Shown here in pieces: positions 37,175 to 45,635 of a stretch of 64,000 bases of DNA. Every line of letters begins with the position of its first letter. Within the stretch, counting starts at the first letter, position 1. The position numbers and the translations under genes were made by a program. The stretch covers positions 5,828,001-5,892,000 of the forward strand of contig NZ_CP074371.1 of the NCBI RefSeq assembly GCF_018362975.1, given 5' to 3'. Below the pieces are notes generated by a model that was not told the origin of the DNA, searched no databases, and saw nothing but the letters and a program-made list of their open reading frames with translations. This stretch comes from Nocardia tengchongensis (GTDB lineage Bacteria; Actinomycetota; Actinomycetes; Mycobacteriales; Mycobacteriaceae).

Positions 37175-38046
37175 CAGGCCGCCCTCCTCTCCGCGGTGTA
37201 GTCGTTCCACGCCCAGCCGAGGGTCCGGCGGGCCATCACCGACAACGCGTGCCGGCGGTAGTCGGCGGTGCCGCGCACATCGTCGATGGGCTTGGCGGCC
37301 GCACCGACCAGGCGGCCGAATTCATGGGCCAGCTCGTCGTTCAACGCGCCGCCGTTGTCCCAGTCCAGATTCGCGGCCAGGAAGTCCTGCGCCTCGGTCG
37401 GACGGATCGGGGTCGGACCGGCCGAACCGATGCCCGCACCGGCGGTCCGCGAATCCGCGTGCAGCGCAACCGAGAACGAGCAGACCGCGATCACCATCGC
37501 GTTGCGGGTGCCGACCTTCGAGAAGTACTGCGGACCGGAAGCGGGCTTCAGCCACACCGCGCGGATCAGCTCGTCGGGCTCGAGGGAGTTCTTCTTGACC
37601 CAGACGTAGAAGTCGTCGATGTCGATCATGCGGGTGCCGCGGGCGGCCGACTCGACCTCGACCACGGCATTGGTGGCCAGCAACGCGGGGTGCGCGTCAC
37701 CGGCGGGCGAAGCGCCACCCAGATTGCCGCCGACGGTGCCGCGGTTGCGGATCTGCGGGGAACCCACAGTGCGCGAGGCCTGCGCCAGGCCGGGCAGGCG
37801 ATCCTGATACCGGTTGATGATCTTCACGAACGGGACACCGGAGCCCAGGCGGATGCGGCCGTCGGCCTGCTCCTGCACCTGGAACAGCTCCCGGCACGGG
37901 TTCAGATCCAGGAGGGCGTCCGGACGGTGCACGTCGAAATTCATTTCGACCATCACATCCGTGCCACCCTGAATCGGAACGGCCTCGGGCCGTTCCGCTT
38001 TCAGCTGGAGCGCCTCGGCCCAGCTTCCCGGTTGTAGGAAATCCAT
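37174..38046 (-). CDS. Xanthine dehydrogenase FAD-binding subunit
   Basis: 290 residues, CoxM/XdhB-like FAD domain. FAD motifs: PIQGGTDVMVEMN, IRNRGTVGGNLGGASPAGD, and the C-terminal CO-dehydrogenase flavoprotein domain with KVGTRNAMVIAV and VRGTADYRRHAL. It takes electrons from the 2Fe-2S subunit and reduces NAD+. The gene is the first of the four xdh/deaminase genes; uraD is 93 nt upstream on the same strand. Confidence 0.92.
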   Translation of the reverse strand: MDFLQPGSWAEALQLKAERPEAVPIQGGTDVMVEMNFDVHRPDALLDLNPCRELFQVQEQADGRIRLGSGVPFVKIINRYQDRLPGLAQASRTVGSPQIRNRGTVGGNLGGASPAGDAHPALLATNAVVEVESAARGTRMIDIDDFYVWVKKNSLEPDELIRAVWLKPASGPQYFSKVGTRNAMVIAVCSFSVALHADSRTAGAGIGSAGPTPIRPTEAQDFLAANLDWDNGGALNDELAHEFGRLVGAAAKPIDDVRGTADYRRHALSVMARRTLGWAWNDYTAERRAA

Positions 38047-38138
38047 TGCGATCCTCTAGATATCGGTTCGACGCAGGTACGACAGCCGTGGCTGCCCCGG
38101 TACGTAGAGAAGGAGTAGGGACTCAGTTGCGGGGTGGA

Positions 38139-38654
38139 TCATTGCTCCGCCAGGAGCTTGCGGACCCGGCGGCCGGTGATGTCGGCCAGCTCGCGGCGCA
38201 CCACGAGGTGCTCCTCGGCCACCGGGTTGCCCAGGCGGTGCCGCAGCTCCGCGAGCATCTCGGCGGCGCTGCGTCCGGCGGCCCGGATCAGGAAGACGTG
38301 GCCGAACTGCTCCTCGTAGGCGAGGTTCCCGGCGGCCAGCTCGGCCAGCACCCGGGCATCGGCTTCGGAGGCGCCGGACTGCTCGTCGGCCGACCACTGC
38401 GCTTCCCGCTCGGACTGGTGCCGGGCCGCGGTGCGCTCGCCGATGCGCGGGTGCGCCGAGAGCGCCTCCTCGACATCGAACCAACTCAGCTCCACGACCC
38501 CGGCCACCGCGGCGGCGATCAGACTCGACTCGTCGGCGTAGGGGCGGTTCGCGACCATCTTGCGGGCCCAGGTCCGCGACGCGTTGCAGGTCAGCAGGTG
38601 CGTCTCGGCTTCTTCCAGGGGCAACGAACCGAGCCATTCCAGGCGACTCGACAT
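38139..38654 (-). CDS. uraD: OHCU decarboxylase
   Basis: 171 residues. UraD decarboxylates 2-oxo-4-hydroxy-4-carboxy-5-ureidoimidazoline to S-allantoin after urate oxidation. It has the family helices WARKMVANRPYADESSLI, the active-site His region ALSAHPRIGE, and the C-terminal LADITGRRVRKLL. Urate oxidase and HIU hydrolase, which make its substrate, are not in the window and must lie elsewhere. It is divergent from the PucR activator gene. Confidence 0.9.
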   Translation of the reverse strand: MSSRLEWLGSLPLEEAETHLLTCNASRTWARKMVANRPYADESSLIAAAVAGVVELSWFDVEEALSAHPRIGERTAARHQSEREAQWSADEQSGASEADARVLAELAAGNLAYEEQFGHVFLIRAAGRSAAEMLAELRHRLGNPVAEEHLVVRRELADITGRRVRKLLAEQ

Positions 38655-38733
38655 CCGACCTCCATCCGTGTTCGGGGTGTGTCAACCACTAAACCCGGCG
38701 GGCGGTCACCCTCGATAGGACGAGACCTCCGAA

Positions 38734-38753
38734 CCTGTGGCCTGCTTCACAGG
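38734..38753. promoter_or_regulatory. Inverted repeat in the uraD-pucR divergent region
   Basis: CCTGTG-N8-CACAGG lies 80 nt upstream of uraD and 66 nt upstream of the pucR-type gene. It is a candidate operator for the adjacent regulator; no consensus is known to me. Confidence 0.35.
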
Positions 38754-38818
38754 GGCGCGTTCGTAGTTACATCCAAGTTCGGTAACCGTGGTGTCACTCA
38801 CTGTTAGCCTCGAGAATC

Positions 38819-40327
38819 ATGCGGTTACGTTCCCTGCTGACCATGCACGATCTGGGCTTGCGGCTCGTCACCGGAGAGGACGAGCTGGACCGTTTCGTAC
38901 GCTGGGTCGTAACCACCGACATGCTCGACCCGGGCCGATACCTCTCCGGCGGCGAATTCGTGCTCACCGGGCTGCAATGGCGGCACAGCCCCGAGGACAG
39001 CGACACCTTCGTCAGCGCGCTCGCCCGCGCCCGCGTCGCCGCCCTCGCCGCCGGCGACGCGCTCTACGGCGAAGCGCCCGAGGATCTGGTCGCGGCTTGT
39101 AAGAAACACCGAATCCCGCTGTTCCGGGTCGAGGAACAGATCGCCTTCGCGACCGTCACCGAGACGATCAACCGGAAACTGTCCTCCGGCCGGGCCGCCG
39201 ACCTGAGCGCGATCCTGGACCGGCACCGGCAACTGGTGTCCGGGGGCGGCCTGGACTCGGTGCTCGACCTGGTCCACCGCACTCTCGGCACCCGCTGCTG
39301 GGTGGTGTCCGCACTCGGGCGCGTGGTCGCCGGACCCAGCCGCGACCTGCCCGACCCGGTGCGCTCGGCCTTCCTGAGCGCCCGGCGGCTGCCACACGTG
39401 CTGTCGCACAATCAGATCCGGTACACCCTGTTCGCCGTCGATGCCGACGCCACCTCTCGCATCGCCGACTGGTTCCTGGTCTTCGAGAGCGACTTCAAGG
39501 ACTGGCCCGAGGAACGGCGAGCGCTGATCGGCGAACTCGCGGCCGTCGTCTCCCTGGAGCGCGCCCGCCACGACGACCGGCACAGCGCCGAAGGGCGGCT
39601 CGCCCAGGAACTGATCGAACTGATCCTGTCCGAGGCCAAACCCGCCGACATCGTCTCCCGGCTGGAACTGACCGGGCTGGGACTGTCCGACCGCTACCTC
39701 GCCGTCGCCGCGACCGCCGACTCCGGAGCCGTGCGCCCCGGCGAACTCCGCGCCGTGCTGCGCGAAATCCTTTACGGCAGAAGCCCCGCCATCGGCGTCG
39801 TCGACGGCGAAGTCATCCTGCTGGTCGCACTCGGCGACGAAAAGTCCCTCGACGACCGCATCCACCGGGCCATCGAAGCCCTCGAACCCGGCCTGCAACT
39901 GAGCCGCCTCTCGGTCGGCATCAGCGGCGCGGTCGACGGCGAAGGCCTGCGCGGCGCGGTCGAGGAGGCCCGCTACGCCCGCCGCATGGCCGCCGAACGC
40001 CAGCAGCCCACCAGCGTCGTCCGCCACGACGAACTCGCCACCCATATGCTGCTGCTCGCCAGCGTCCCCGACGAGGTCCGCCGCATGTTCCGGGTCCGGC
40101 TGCTGGACCCGCTGCGCGTCTACGACCAGGACAACCGCGCCGACCTGGTCCACACCCTGGAAACCTTCCTCGAAGTCTCCGGATCCTGGACCAAATGCGC
40201 CGACCTGCTCCACGTACACGTGAACACGCTGCGCTACCGCATCCAACGCATCGAGGAACTCACCAACCGCGACCTGTCCCGGCTCGAGGACCGCGTCGAC
40301 TTCTTCTTGGCCCTGGCATTGCGCTGA
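38819..40327 (+). CDS. pucR: PucR-family purine catabolism regulator
   Basis: 502 residues. The N-terminal PucR domain (TMHDLGLRLVTGEDELDRFV, YLSGGEFVLTGLQW, RIPLFRVEEQIAFATVTETI) is followed by a central GGDEF-like segment and the C-terminal HTH LLHVHVNTLRYRIQRIEELT. The position, divergent from uraD and the xdh cluster, points to activation of those genes in response to a purine intermediate. Start ATG 38819. The stop lies 6 nt from the convergent ferredoxin gene, with a small GCTGAG/CTCAGC hairpin overlapping both ends. Confidence 0.92.
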   Translation: MRLRSLLTMHDLGLRLVTGEDELDRFVRWVVTTDMLDPGRYLSGGEFVLTGLQWRHSPEDSDTFVSALARARVAALAAGDALYGEAPEDLVAACKKHRIPLFRVEEQIAFATVTETINRKLSSGRAADLSAILDRHRQLVSGGGLDSVLDLVHRTLGTRCWVVSALGRVVAGPSRDLPDPVRSAFLSARRLPHVLSHNQIRYTLFAVDADATSRIADWFLVFESDFKDWPEERRALIGELAAVVSLERARHDDRHSAEGRLAQELIELILSEAKPADIVSRLELTGLGLSDRYLAVAATADSGAVRPGELRAVLREILYGRSPAIGVVDGEVILLVALGDEKSLDDRIHRAIEALEPGLQLSRLSVGISGAVDGEGLRGAVEEARYARRMAAERQQPTSVVRHDELATHMLLLASVPDEVRRMFRVRLLDPLRVYDQDNRADLVHTLETFLEVSGSWTKCADLLHVHVNTLRYRIQRIEELTNRDLSRLEDRVDFFLALALR

Positions 40328-40333
40328 GGGCTC

Positions 40334-40690
40334 TCAGCCCGAGATGCGGCCCGGCGGGAGCAGCCGCGGCGGCAACGCGCCATGCGGGAGTTCCGGGCCG
40401 ATCGCGAGCAGGCTGCCGGGCGTGCGGCCCTTGCCCCAGCCGAGCTGCTCGCGGTATCGGCCGATGTGGGCCTCTGCGAGCGGGGTGCCATTGCCGAGGG
40501 GAACCGCTTCCGGAGCGACGTAGAGAGCGTCCGTTGGGCAGTACGCCTCGCACATGAAGCAGGTCTGGCAGTCGGATTGTCTTGCGATGAGCGGGATTCC
40601 GCTGTCGGTGCGGTCGAAGACGTCGGTCGGGCAGACGTCGACGCATTTGTCGCAGGCGATGCAGTCGTCGGCACGAACCAGCTCGATCAT
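40334..40690 (-). CDS. 4Fe-4S dicluster ferredoxin
   Basis: 118 residues. Two cluster motifs are seen: CIACDKCVDVCP and CQTCFMCEAYCP. The C-terminal 60 residues are Gly/Pro-rich. The start codon at 40690 overlaps the stop of the flavoprotein gene by four bases (ATGA), so the pair form one unit, similar in layout to AprAB and other flavoprotein/ferredoxin pairs. It is likely the electron carrier for that flavoprotein. Confidence 0.88.
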   Translation of the reverse strand: MIELVRADDCIACDKCVDVCPTDVFDRTDSGIPLIARQSDCQTCFMCEAYCPTDALYVAPEAVPLGNGTPLAEAHIGRYREQLGWGKGRTPGSLLAIGPELPHGALPPRLLPPGRISG

Positions 40691-42273
40691 GACGCCACCG
40701 CCAGCCGGGTCGCGGAGGCCGCCGTCCACACCTCGTCCAAGCCGCCGGACAGTATGTGATGGTGCTGCGCCGGATCCAGATCCGGGTGGTCGGCGCGCTT
40801 GCTCATGCCGCGAGTTTCCGTGCGCGCCAACGTGGATCGGTACATCAGGCGGCCGACCGCGGTGATCGCGGCGGCCTGCCTGGCCTGGACCCGCTCCGCC
40901 CCGGTCGTGCCTCCGAGTCCCCGCGCGGCTCGCTCCCAGAGGTTGTCGAGTTCGGCCAATGCGGGACGGATACGGTCCCCGTGACGCAGATAGTTCTTCT
41001 CGAACGGGATCAGCTCGCGCTGCGCGGCCGCCACGACCTCGGCCGGAGACACCGATTCGGTTGTCTCGGGATCTAATCCGACACGGCCCGCGCCGCGCAC
41101 CGCGGCCGGGTCGACCCGTCCGGAGCCGCGGGCGAAGGCCGCAGCGCCACGACCCGCCCAGCTGCCCGAGGACATGGCCCAGGCGGCATTGTGGCTGCCG
41201 CCGCCGGTGAACCCGCCGCAGATCCGTTCCCGGGTCGCGGCGTCACCCGCCGCGTACAGGCCGGGAACCGTTGTCGCGCAGTCATCGTCGACGACATCGA
41301 TGCCGCCGGTGCCGCGCACCGTGCCCTCGGCGAGCAGGTCCACTTCGAAACGGTCGGTGAAGGGGTCGATCCCGCGCCGGTCGAACTGGAGGAAGAAGTT
41401 GGGCTGGCCCAGCCGCATCCGCGCCTGCACCCCGGCGTCGGCGCGGTCCAGCTGCGCGAAGACCGGCTCCGACAACAGCGTTCGGGCGATCACCGACCGG
41501 CCCTGCGCCGAACCCGCGCCCTCCAGCACCCGGCCATCGGCATGGAAGAAGGTGGCGTAGCTGTAGTAGGCGGTCTTGGTGATGGTCGAACCCTTGGGAA
41601 CGATGCCGTAGGCGTTGGAGAACTCCATGCCCGAGAAGCGGGCCCCGGCCTCGGCGGCCATGAGCGCGCCGTCGCCGGTATCGACGTTGGTGCCCAATGC
41701 CCGGGACAGGAACGCACAACCGCCGGTGGCCAGCACCACCGCACCGGCCAGGACGCGGTAGTCCTGATCGGCGTGCCGCTGGTAGCCGGCCGCTCCGCGC
41801 ACGACACCGTCGGCGTCGACCAGAAGTTCCAGCGCGGGGGCGTGATCGAGGATCCGGACCCCGAGCCGCTGCACCCACGCGCGCATGCGCCGCATGTATT
41901 CGGGGCCTTGCACGCCAGTGCGCAGTGGCTCACCGGTTTCTGGATCCGCCGGGAACGGGTAGCGGCCCTCGACCGCGAGCCGGTTCATGTTCGTGTAGGT
42001 CTGGTCGAGGACCCGATCCATCCAATAGTGGTCGGCCAGATGCCCACCCAACGCCTCACGACTGGCCTTCGCCTTCGAACGGGCCGCAGCCTCGGGTGCG
42101 ACGTACCAGACGCCGGTGCCGGAAGGCGCTGTGGCGCCGCTGGTTCCGCAGTAGCCCTTGTCCACCAGCACCACCTCCGCGCCCGCCTCCCGGGCGTGCA
42201 CGGCCGCCCAGCACGCGGCGGGTCCGCCGCCGATCACCAGCACGTCGGTACTGATCTGCCATGGTTCGCTCAT
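40687..42273 (-). CDS. FAD-dependent oxidoreductase of the fumarate reductase/AprA-like flavoprotein family
   Basis: 528 residues. The N-terminal FAD motif is DVLVIGGGPAACWAAVHARE, followed by GTSGATAPSGTG. A late FAD motif TTVPGLYAAGDAATRERICGG and the helical C-domain complete it. It belongs to the FrdA/SdhA/AprA-type superfamily without a signal peptide. The paired ferredoxin and cytosolic location suggest a soluble reductase, possibly for a sulfur compound or an enoate; the substrate cannot be read. The ATG at 42273 has CGGAGGA upstream. A MarR gene lies 150 nt upstream on the same strand. Confidence 0.85.
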   Translation of the reverse strand: MSEPWQISTDVLVIGGGPAACWAAVHAREAGAEVVLVDKGYCGTSGATAPSGTGVWYVAPEAAARSKAKASREALGGHLADHYWMDRVLDQTYTNMNRLAVEGRYPFPADPETGEPLRTGVQGPEYMRRMRAWVQRLGVRILDHAPALELLVDADGVVRGAAGYQRHADQDYRVLAGAVVLATGGCAFLSRALGTNVDTGDGALMAAEAGARFSGMEFSNAYGIVPKGSTITKTAYYSYATFFHADGRVLEGAGSAQGRSVIARTLLSEPVFAQLDRADAGVQARMRLGQPNFFLQFDRRGIDPFTDRFEVDLLAEGTVRGTGGIDVVDDDCATTVPGLYAAGDAATRERICGGFTGGGSHNAAWAMSSGSWAGRGAAAFARGSGRVDPAAVRGAGRVGLDPETTESVSPAEVVAAAQRELIPFEKNYLRHGDRIRPALAELDNLWERAARGLGGTTGAERVQARQAAAITAVGRLMYRSTLARTETRGMSKRADHPDLDPAQHHHILSGGLDEVWTAASATRLAVAS

Positions 42274-42423
42274 CGGCACGGTCCTCCGGGAAGAGTAGGT
42301 GCCCGGAACCGTAAGGCGGCCCGGCACGCTCGCCGAAGGGTTCGAATCACGGCGATCGTTTGGCCGCCGGATTTCCCACATGGTGGCAAGCAGCTTGCGT
42401 CTAACAGCCGGCCGGATACGCGG

Positions 42424-42855
42424 TCAGCGGCAGGCTTCGGTCATCCCGGTCAACCACTCCCGGACGGCCGTGCGCTGCTCGGGAGTGAAGGCGGCTTCCA
42501 GTTCGGCCTCGCGACGCTCGACCGCGGCGTGGGCGCGCTCGTAGAGAGACCGGCCCGCGTCGGTGACGAAGATCTGGTGCGTGCGGCGGTCGGTGGGGTG
42601 GGGGCGGCGTTCGATCAGGTCGGCCTTCTCGAGGCCGGCCAGCATTTCGTTGGCGGCCTGCCGGGTGCTGCCGACGTCGCGGGCGATGTCACTCACCGAC
42701 TTGCCCGGCTGCCGCTGCGTCATCATCAGGGTCGCGTATTGCGAGGTCGTGAGCCCGAAATCCTCGAGTTCCCCGCCGATCGCCGAGCGCATGCTCAGCC
42801 AGACCGTGCGGACCATGAAGGTCAGGGATCCACCCTGCGATCCGGAACAGCTCAC
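42424..42855 (-). CDS. MarR-family transcriptional regulator
   Basis: 143 residues, winged helix. Recognisable: LEDFGLTTSQYATLMM, KSVSDIARDVGSTRQAANEM (recognition helix) and the wing DLIERRPHPTDRRTHQIFVT. It diverges from an MFS exporter gene with two operators between, so it probably represses both. I chose the GTG at 42855 with AAAGGG upstream; an ATG at 42816 is possible, and the open frame continues further upstream through both operators. Confidence 0.88.
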   Translation of the reverse strand: MSCSGSQGGSLTFMVRTVWLSMRSAIGGELEDFGLTTSQYATLMMTQRQPGKSVSDIARDVGSTRQAANEMLAGLEKADLIERRPHPTDRRTHQIFVTDAGRSLYERAHAAVERREAELEAAFTPEQRTAVREWLTGMTEACR

Positions 42856-42876
42856 CGGGACAACCCTTTCCGCGAG

Positions 42877-42896
42877 ATTGACAGGTTCCTGACAAT
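42877..42896. promoter_or_regulatory. MarR-type operator O1
   Basis: ATTGACAGGTTCCTGACAAT is a 20-bp near-perfect palindrome with arms ATTGwCAGG / CCTGwCAAT. It is in the marR-MFS intergenic region, 22 nt from the marR start. Confidence 0.75.
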
Positions 42897-42910
42897 AACG
42901 CACACTGGCG

Positions 42911-42930
42911 ATTGTCAGGTTCCTGCCAAT
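42911..42930. promoter_or_regulatory. MarR-type operator O2
   Basis: ATTGTCAGGTTCCTGCCAAT repeats O1 with two differing positions, at 34 bp centre-to-centre. Its end is 16 nt before the ATG of the MFS gene. Confidence 0.75.
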
Positions 42931-42946
42931 CTTATCGAAGGTTTCC

Positions 42947-44521
42947 ATGACCACGCCCGCGACGCCGCCGAAATCCCGGCAACGGCTCATCCTCGCCGTA
43001 CTCCTGCTGTCCTCCCTGCTGATCTGGCTCGACAACACGATCCTCGCCACCGCGCTCGAGACGCTCGCCGATCCGATCCGCGGCCTCGGCGCGAATCCCG
43101 CACAGCTGCAATGGGCTTCGGGGTCCTACACACTCGTCTTCGCCGCCCTCATGTTCACCGCCGGGGCGCTGGGCGACCGGTACGGGCACCGGCGGGTCCT
43201 CGCCACCGGACTCGTCATCTTCGCCGCCGCCTCGATCTGGGCCGCCTACGCCGGGAATCCGGGGCACCTCATCGCCGCTCGCGCGGTCATGGGCGTGGGC
43301 AGCGCGATGATCATGCCCGCCACCATGGCGACGGTCACCTGGACCTTCACCGGGCCCGCCCGCGCCGCCGCGATCGGGCTGTTCTCGACCTCCGCCGGCG
43401 TCGGGTTGGCGGCCGGGCCGTTGCTCGCCGGGGTCTTGCTCGACCATTTCTGGTGGGGCTCGGTGTTTCTGGTGAACGTGCCCGTCGTCGCGATCGCGTT
43501 GATCGGGATCGCGGCGCTGGTTCCCGACTTCCGGAGCCCGACGCCACGGCCACTGGACCTCGTCGGACTCGGGTTGTCGATCAGCGGCTTGGCCGCGCTG
43601 GCCTACGGATTGATCCAGGCCGGTCAGGTCGCGAGCTGGACTCCGATCAAGGTGTGGGGGCCCACGACCGCCGGGGTGGCGCTGCTCGCGGTGTTCGTCG
43701 TCTTCGAATTGCGCTCCGCGCAGCCGAGTTTCGACCCGCGACTACTGGCCGAGCGGGTCTTCGGCGGCGGCAACGCGGCTTTGGGCCTGCTGTTCCTGGC
43801 CATGACCGCGGCGGGCTTCTACGGCGCGTTCTATCTCCAAGGCGCACGCGGGTTCTCGCCGCTGGCCGCGGGATTGATCAACTCCCCCGCCGCGGTCGGC
43901 GTCATCATCGGCGGGCCGCTCGGCGTGCGGCTGGTGCGCCGGTGGTCGCTGCGCGCGGTCACCGCGACCGCCCTCACCGTGGGCGCGCTGTGCATGGGCA
44001 GCATGGTGTTCTTCGGTCTGCACACCCCGATCGCGTGGAACGTCGTTCTGTCGGCGGTCCAGGGCTTCTCGATCGGAATGGTGATCGGGTCGGTCACCAG
44101 CGCGCTCATGAGCACGCTGCCGCTCGACCGCGCCGGCGCGGGATCAGCGGTCACCAACACGGTCCGGCAAACGGGCAGCGTCCTAGGTATCGCGGTCGGC
44201 GGGACCATCATGGCCATCACCTACCGCACCGGCATCGAGGGGGCGACGGCCACGCTGCCGGAGGCCGCGCGCGAGCCCGCCCGGATCTCGGCCGAACAAG
44301 CCCGCCACGTCGCCGCGAGTCTCGACCGCCCTGACCTGGCCGGGGCCGCCGATCACGCCTTCATCCACGCTATGCACGTCGGTTCGGTCTGGACCATGGT
44401 GTTCGCGCTGGCCGGAGCCGCGGTCCTGGCCTTCACCCTGCGCCCCGCGACGCCGGACCAGACCAATTCGGCGGAACAAGCGCCTGTCCGCGAAGAAATT
44501 TCGCCACGCCCGACCCGCTAA
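42947..44521 (+). CDS. MFS drug exporter of the DHA2 (14-TM, EmrB/QacA) family
   Basis: 524 residues, about 14 membrane helices. DHA2 marks: LDNTILATALETLAD (motif D1), GALGDRYGHRRVLATGLVIF (motif A), and GAGSAVTNTVRQTGSVLGIA near the end. It probably extrudes a hydrophobic drug using the proton gradient. The start ATG at 42947 is directly behind the MarR operators, so expression should be induced by a ligand of that repressor. Confidence 0.9.
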   Translation: MTTPATPPKSRQRLILAVLLLSSLLIWLDNTILATALETLADPIRGLGANPAQLQWASGSYTLVFAALMFTAGALGDRYGHRRVLATGLVIFAAASIWAAYAGNPGHLIAARAVMGVGSAMIMPATMATVTWTFTGPARAAAIGLFSTSAGVGLAAGPLLAGVLLDHFWWGSVFLVNVPVVAIALIGIAALVPDFRSPTPRPLDLVGLGLSISGLAALAYGLIQAGQVASWTPIKVWGPTTAGVALLAVFVVFELRSAQPSFDPRLLAERVFGGGNAALGLLFLAMTAAGFYGAFYLQGARGFSPLAAGLINSPAAVGVIIGGPLGVRLVRRWSLRAVTATALTVGALCMGSMVFFGLHTPIAWNVVLSAVQGFSIGMVIGSVTSALMSTLPLDRAGAGSAVTNTVRQTGSVLGIAVGGTIMAITYRTGIEGATATLPEAAREPARISAEQARHVAASLDRPDLAGAADHAFIHAMHVGSVWTMVFALAGAAVLAFTLRPATPDQTNSAEQAPVREEISPRPTR

Positions 44522-44630
44522 GTCTTGTGTGTAACTTGGATTAGCACTTACCTTGGAGTGTGTCGCGCCGCACAGGCCCGGCCCCCGGTCCGGCGCCCGC
44601 GCGGCGCGGCACACAGACGAGGAGGCAATG

Positions 44631-45620
44631 ATGGCTCTGACGACGAAGTCGGGCACCGGCACGGAGGCACGCGAGTACGCGGACGTGCTGCACACCCTTT
44701 CGGAAGGATCGGTGTACCGCCGATTCGATCCGTATCTCGATATCCCCTGGGACTCCCCCGAATTCGCGATCGACCCACACGATCCGCGCTGGGTGCTGCA
44801 ACCCGATATCGACCCGCTGGGCGCCACCCAGTGGTACCGGGACCAGCCCATCGAACGCCAGATCGAGATCGGCAAGTGGCGAATCACCAACGCCATCAAG
44901 GTCGGCGCGGCCTTCGAGAGCATTCTGATCCGCGGAATGATGCAGTACATCATGAAGCTGCCCAACGGGTCGCCGGAATTCCGCTACTGCCTCCACGAGA
45001 TGACCGAGGAGTGCAACCACATCCAGATGTTCCAGGAGCTGGTGAACCGGATCGGCGTCGACGTTCCGGGAATGCGGCCGTTCTTCCGGAAACTGTCGCC
45101 GCTCATCGGCGTCGCCGGCGGATACGCCTGGCCGATTCTGTTCATCGGCATTCTCGGCGGCGAGGAACCGATCGACCACTATCAGAAGGCGGTCATCCGC
45201 AATGGCGCGAATCTGCCGCCCGCGGTGGTGCGCTGCATGGAAATCCATATCGCCGAAGAAGCGCGGCACATCTCCTTCGCCAATGAATTCCTCAAGCGCC
45301 ACATCCCCCGCCGCAGCCCGATGTACCAGAATCTCTGCGGCATCGCATTCCCGCTCGCCATGCGCTGGCTCGCCGGCGAAATCATGGCGCCCCCGCCGGA
45401 ATTCGCCCGCACCTTCGACATTCCGCGCGAAGTCATCAAGGAAGCGTTCTGGCGCTCCCCCACGGCCTCGAAGATCCTGTCCGGCTACTTCGGTGACATG
45501 CGTTCACTCGCCGACGAATTGGGCTTGATGAACCCGGTCACCAAGGGACTGTGGAAGGCGCTGCGCATCGACGGCGACCACTCCCGCTACCGCAGCGAGC
45601 CCGACCGCCGCGCCGCCTGA
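44631..45620 (+). CDS. AurF-like diiron oxygenase
   Basis: 329 residues, homologous in layout to p-aminobenzoate N-oxygenase AurF and CmlI. Diiron ligand motifs are EMTEECNHIQMFQE and EIHIAEEARHISFANE (two ExxH-type pairs). Typical substrates are arylamines, which are converted to nitro compounds. No biosynthetic cluster surrounds it; it stands between the MFS exporter and the convergent sulfite-oxidase-like gene. The ATG at 44631 follows GAGGAGG; an ATG three bases earlier is possible. No signal peptide. Confidence 0.82.
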   Translation: MALTTKSGTGTEAREYADVLHTLSEGSVYRRFDPYLDIPWDSPEFAIDPHDPRWVLQPDIDPLGATQWYRDQPIERQIEIGKWRITNAIKVGAAFESILIRGMMQYIMKLPNGSPEFRYCLHEMTEECNHIQMFQELVNRIGVDVPGMRPFFRKLSPLIGVAGGYAWPILFIGILGGEEPIDHYQKAVIRNGANLPPAVVRCMEIHIAEEARHISFANEFLKRHIPRRSPMYQNLCGIAFPLAMRWLAGEIMAPPPEFARTFDIPREVIKEAFWRSPTASKILSGYFGDMRSLADELGLMNPVTKGLWKALRIDGDHSRYRSEPDRRAA

Positions 45621-45635
45621 CACTCGGGGTCCCGG

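Noticed and set aside
38056..38142. 28-codon frame after uraD, considered as a remnant of HIU hydrolase
   Set aside because: No HIU hydrolase motif (YRGS C-terminus or histidine motifs) is present.
41191..44334. Very long plus-strand open frame of over 1000 codons
   Set aside because: It runs antisense to the flavoprotein and marR genes and out of frame through the MFS gene; the sequence is Arg/Gly/Pro-rich without domains. It is a high-GC shadow.
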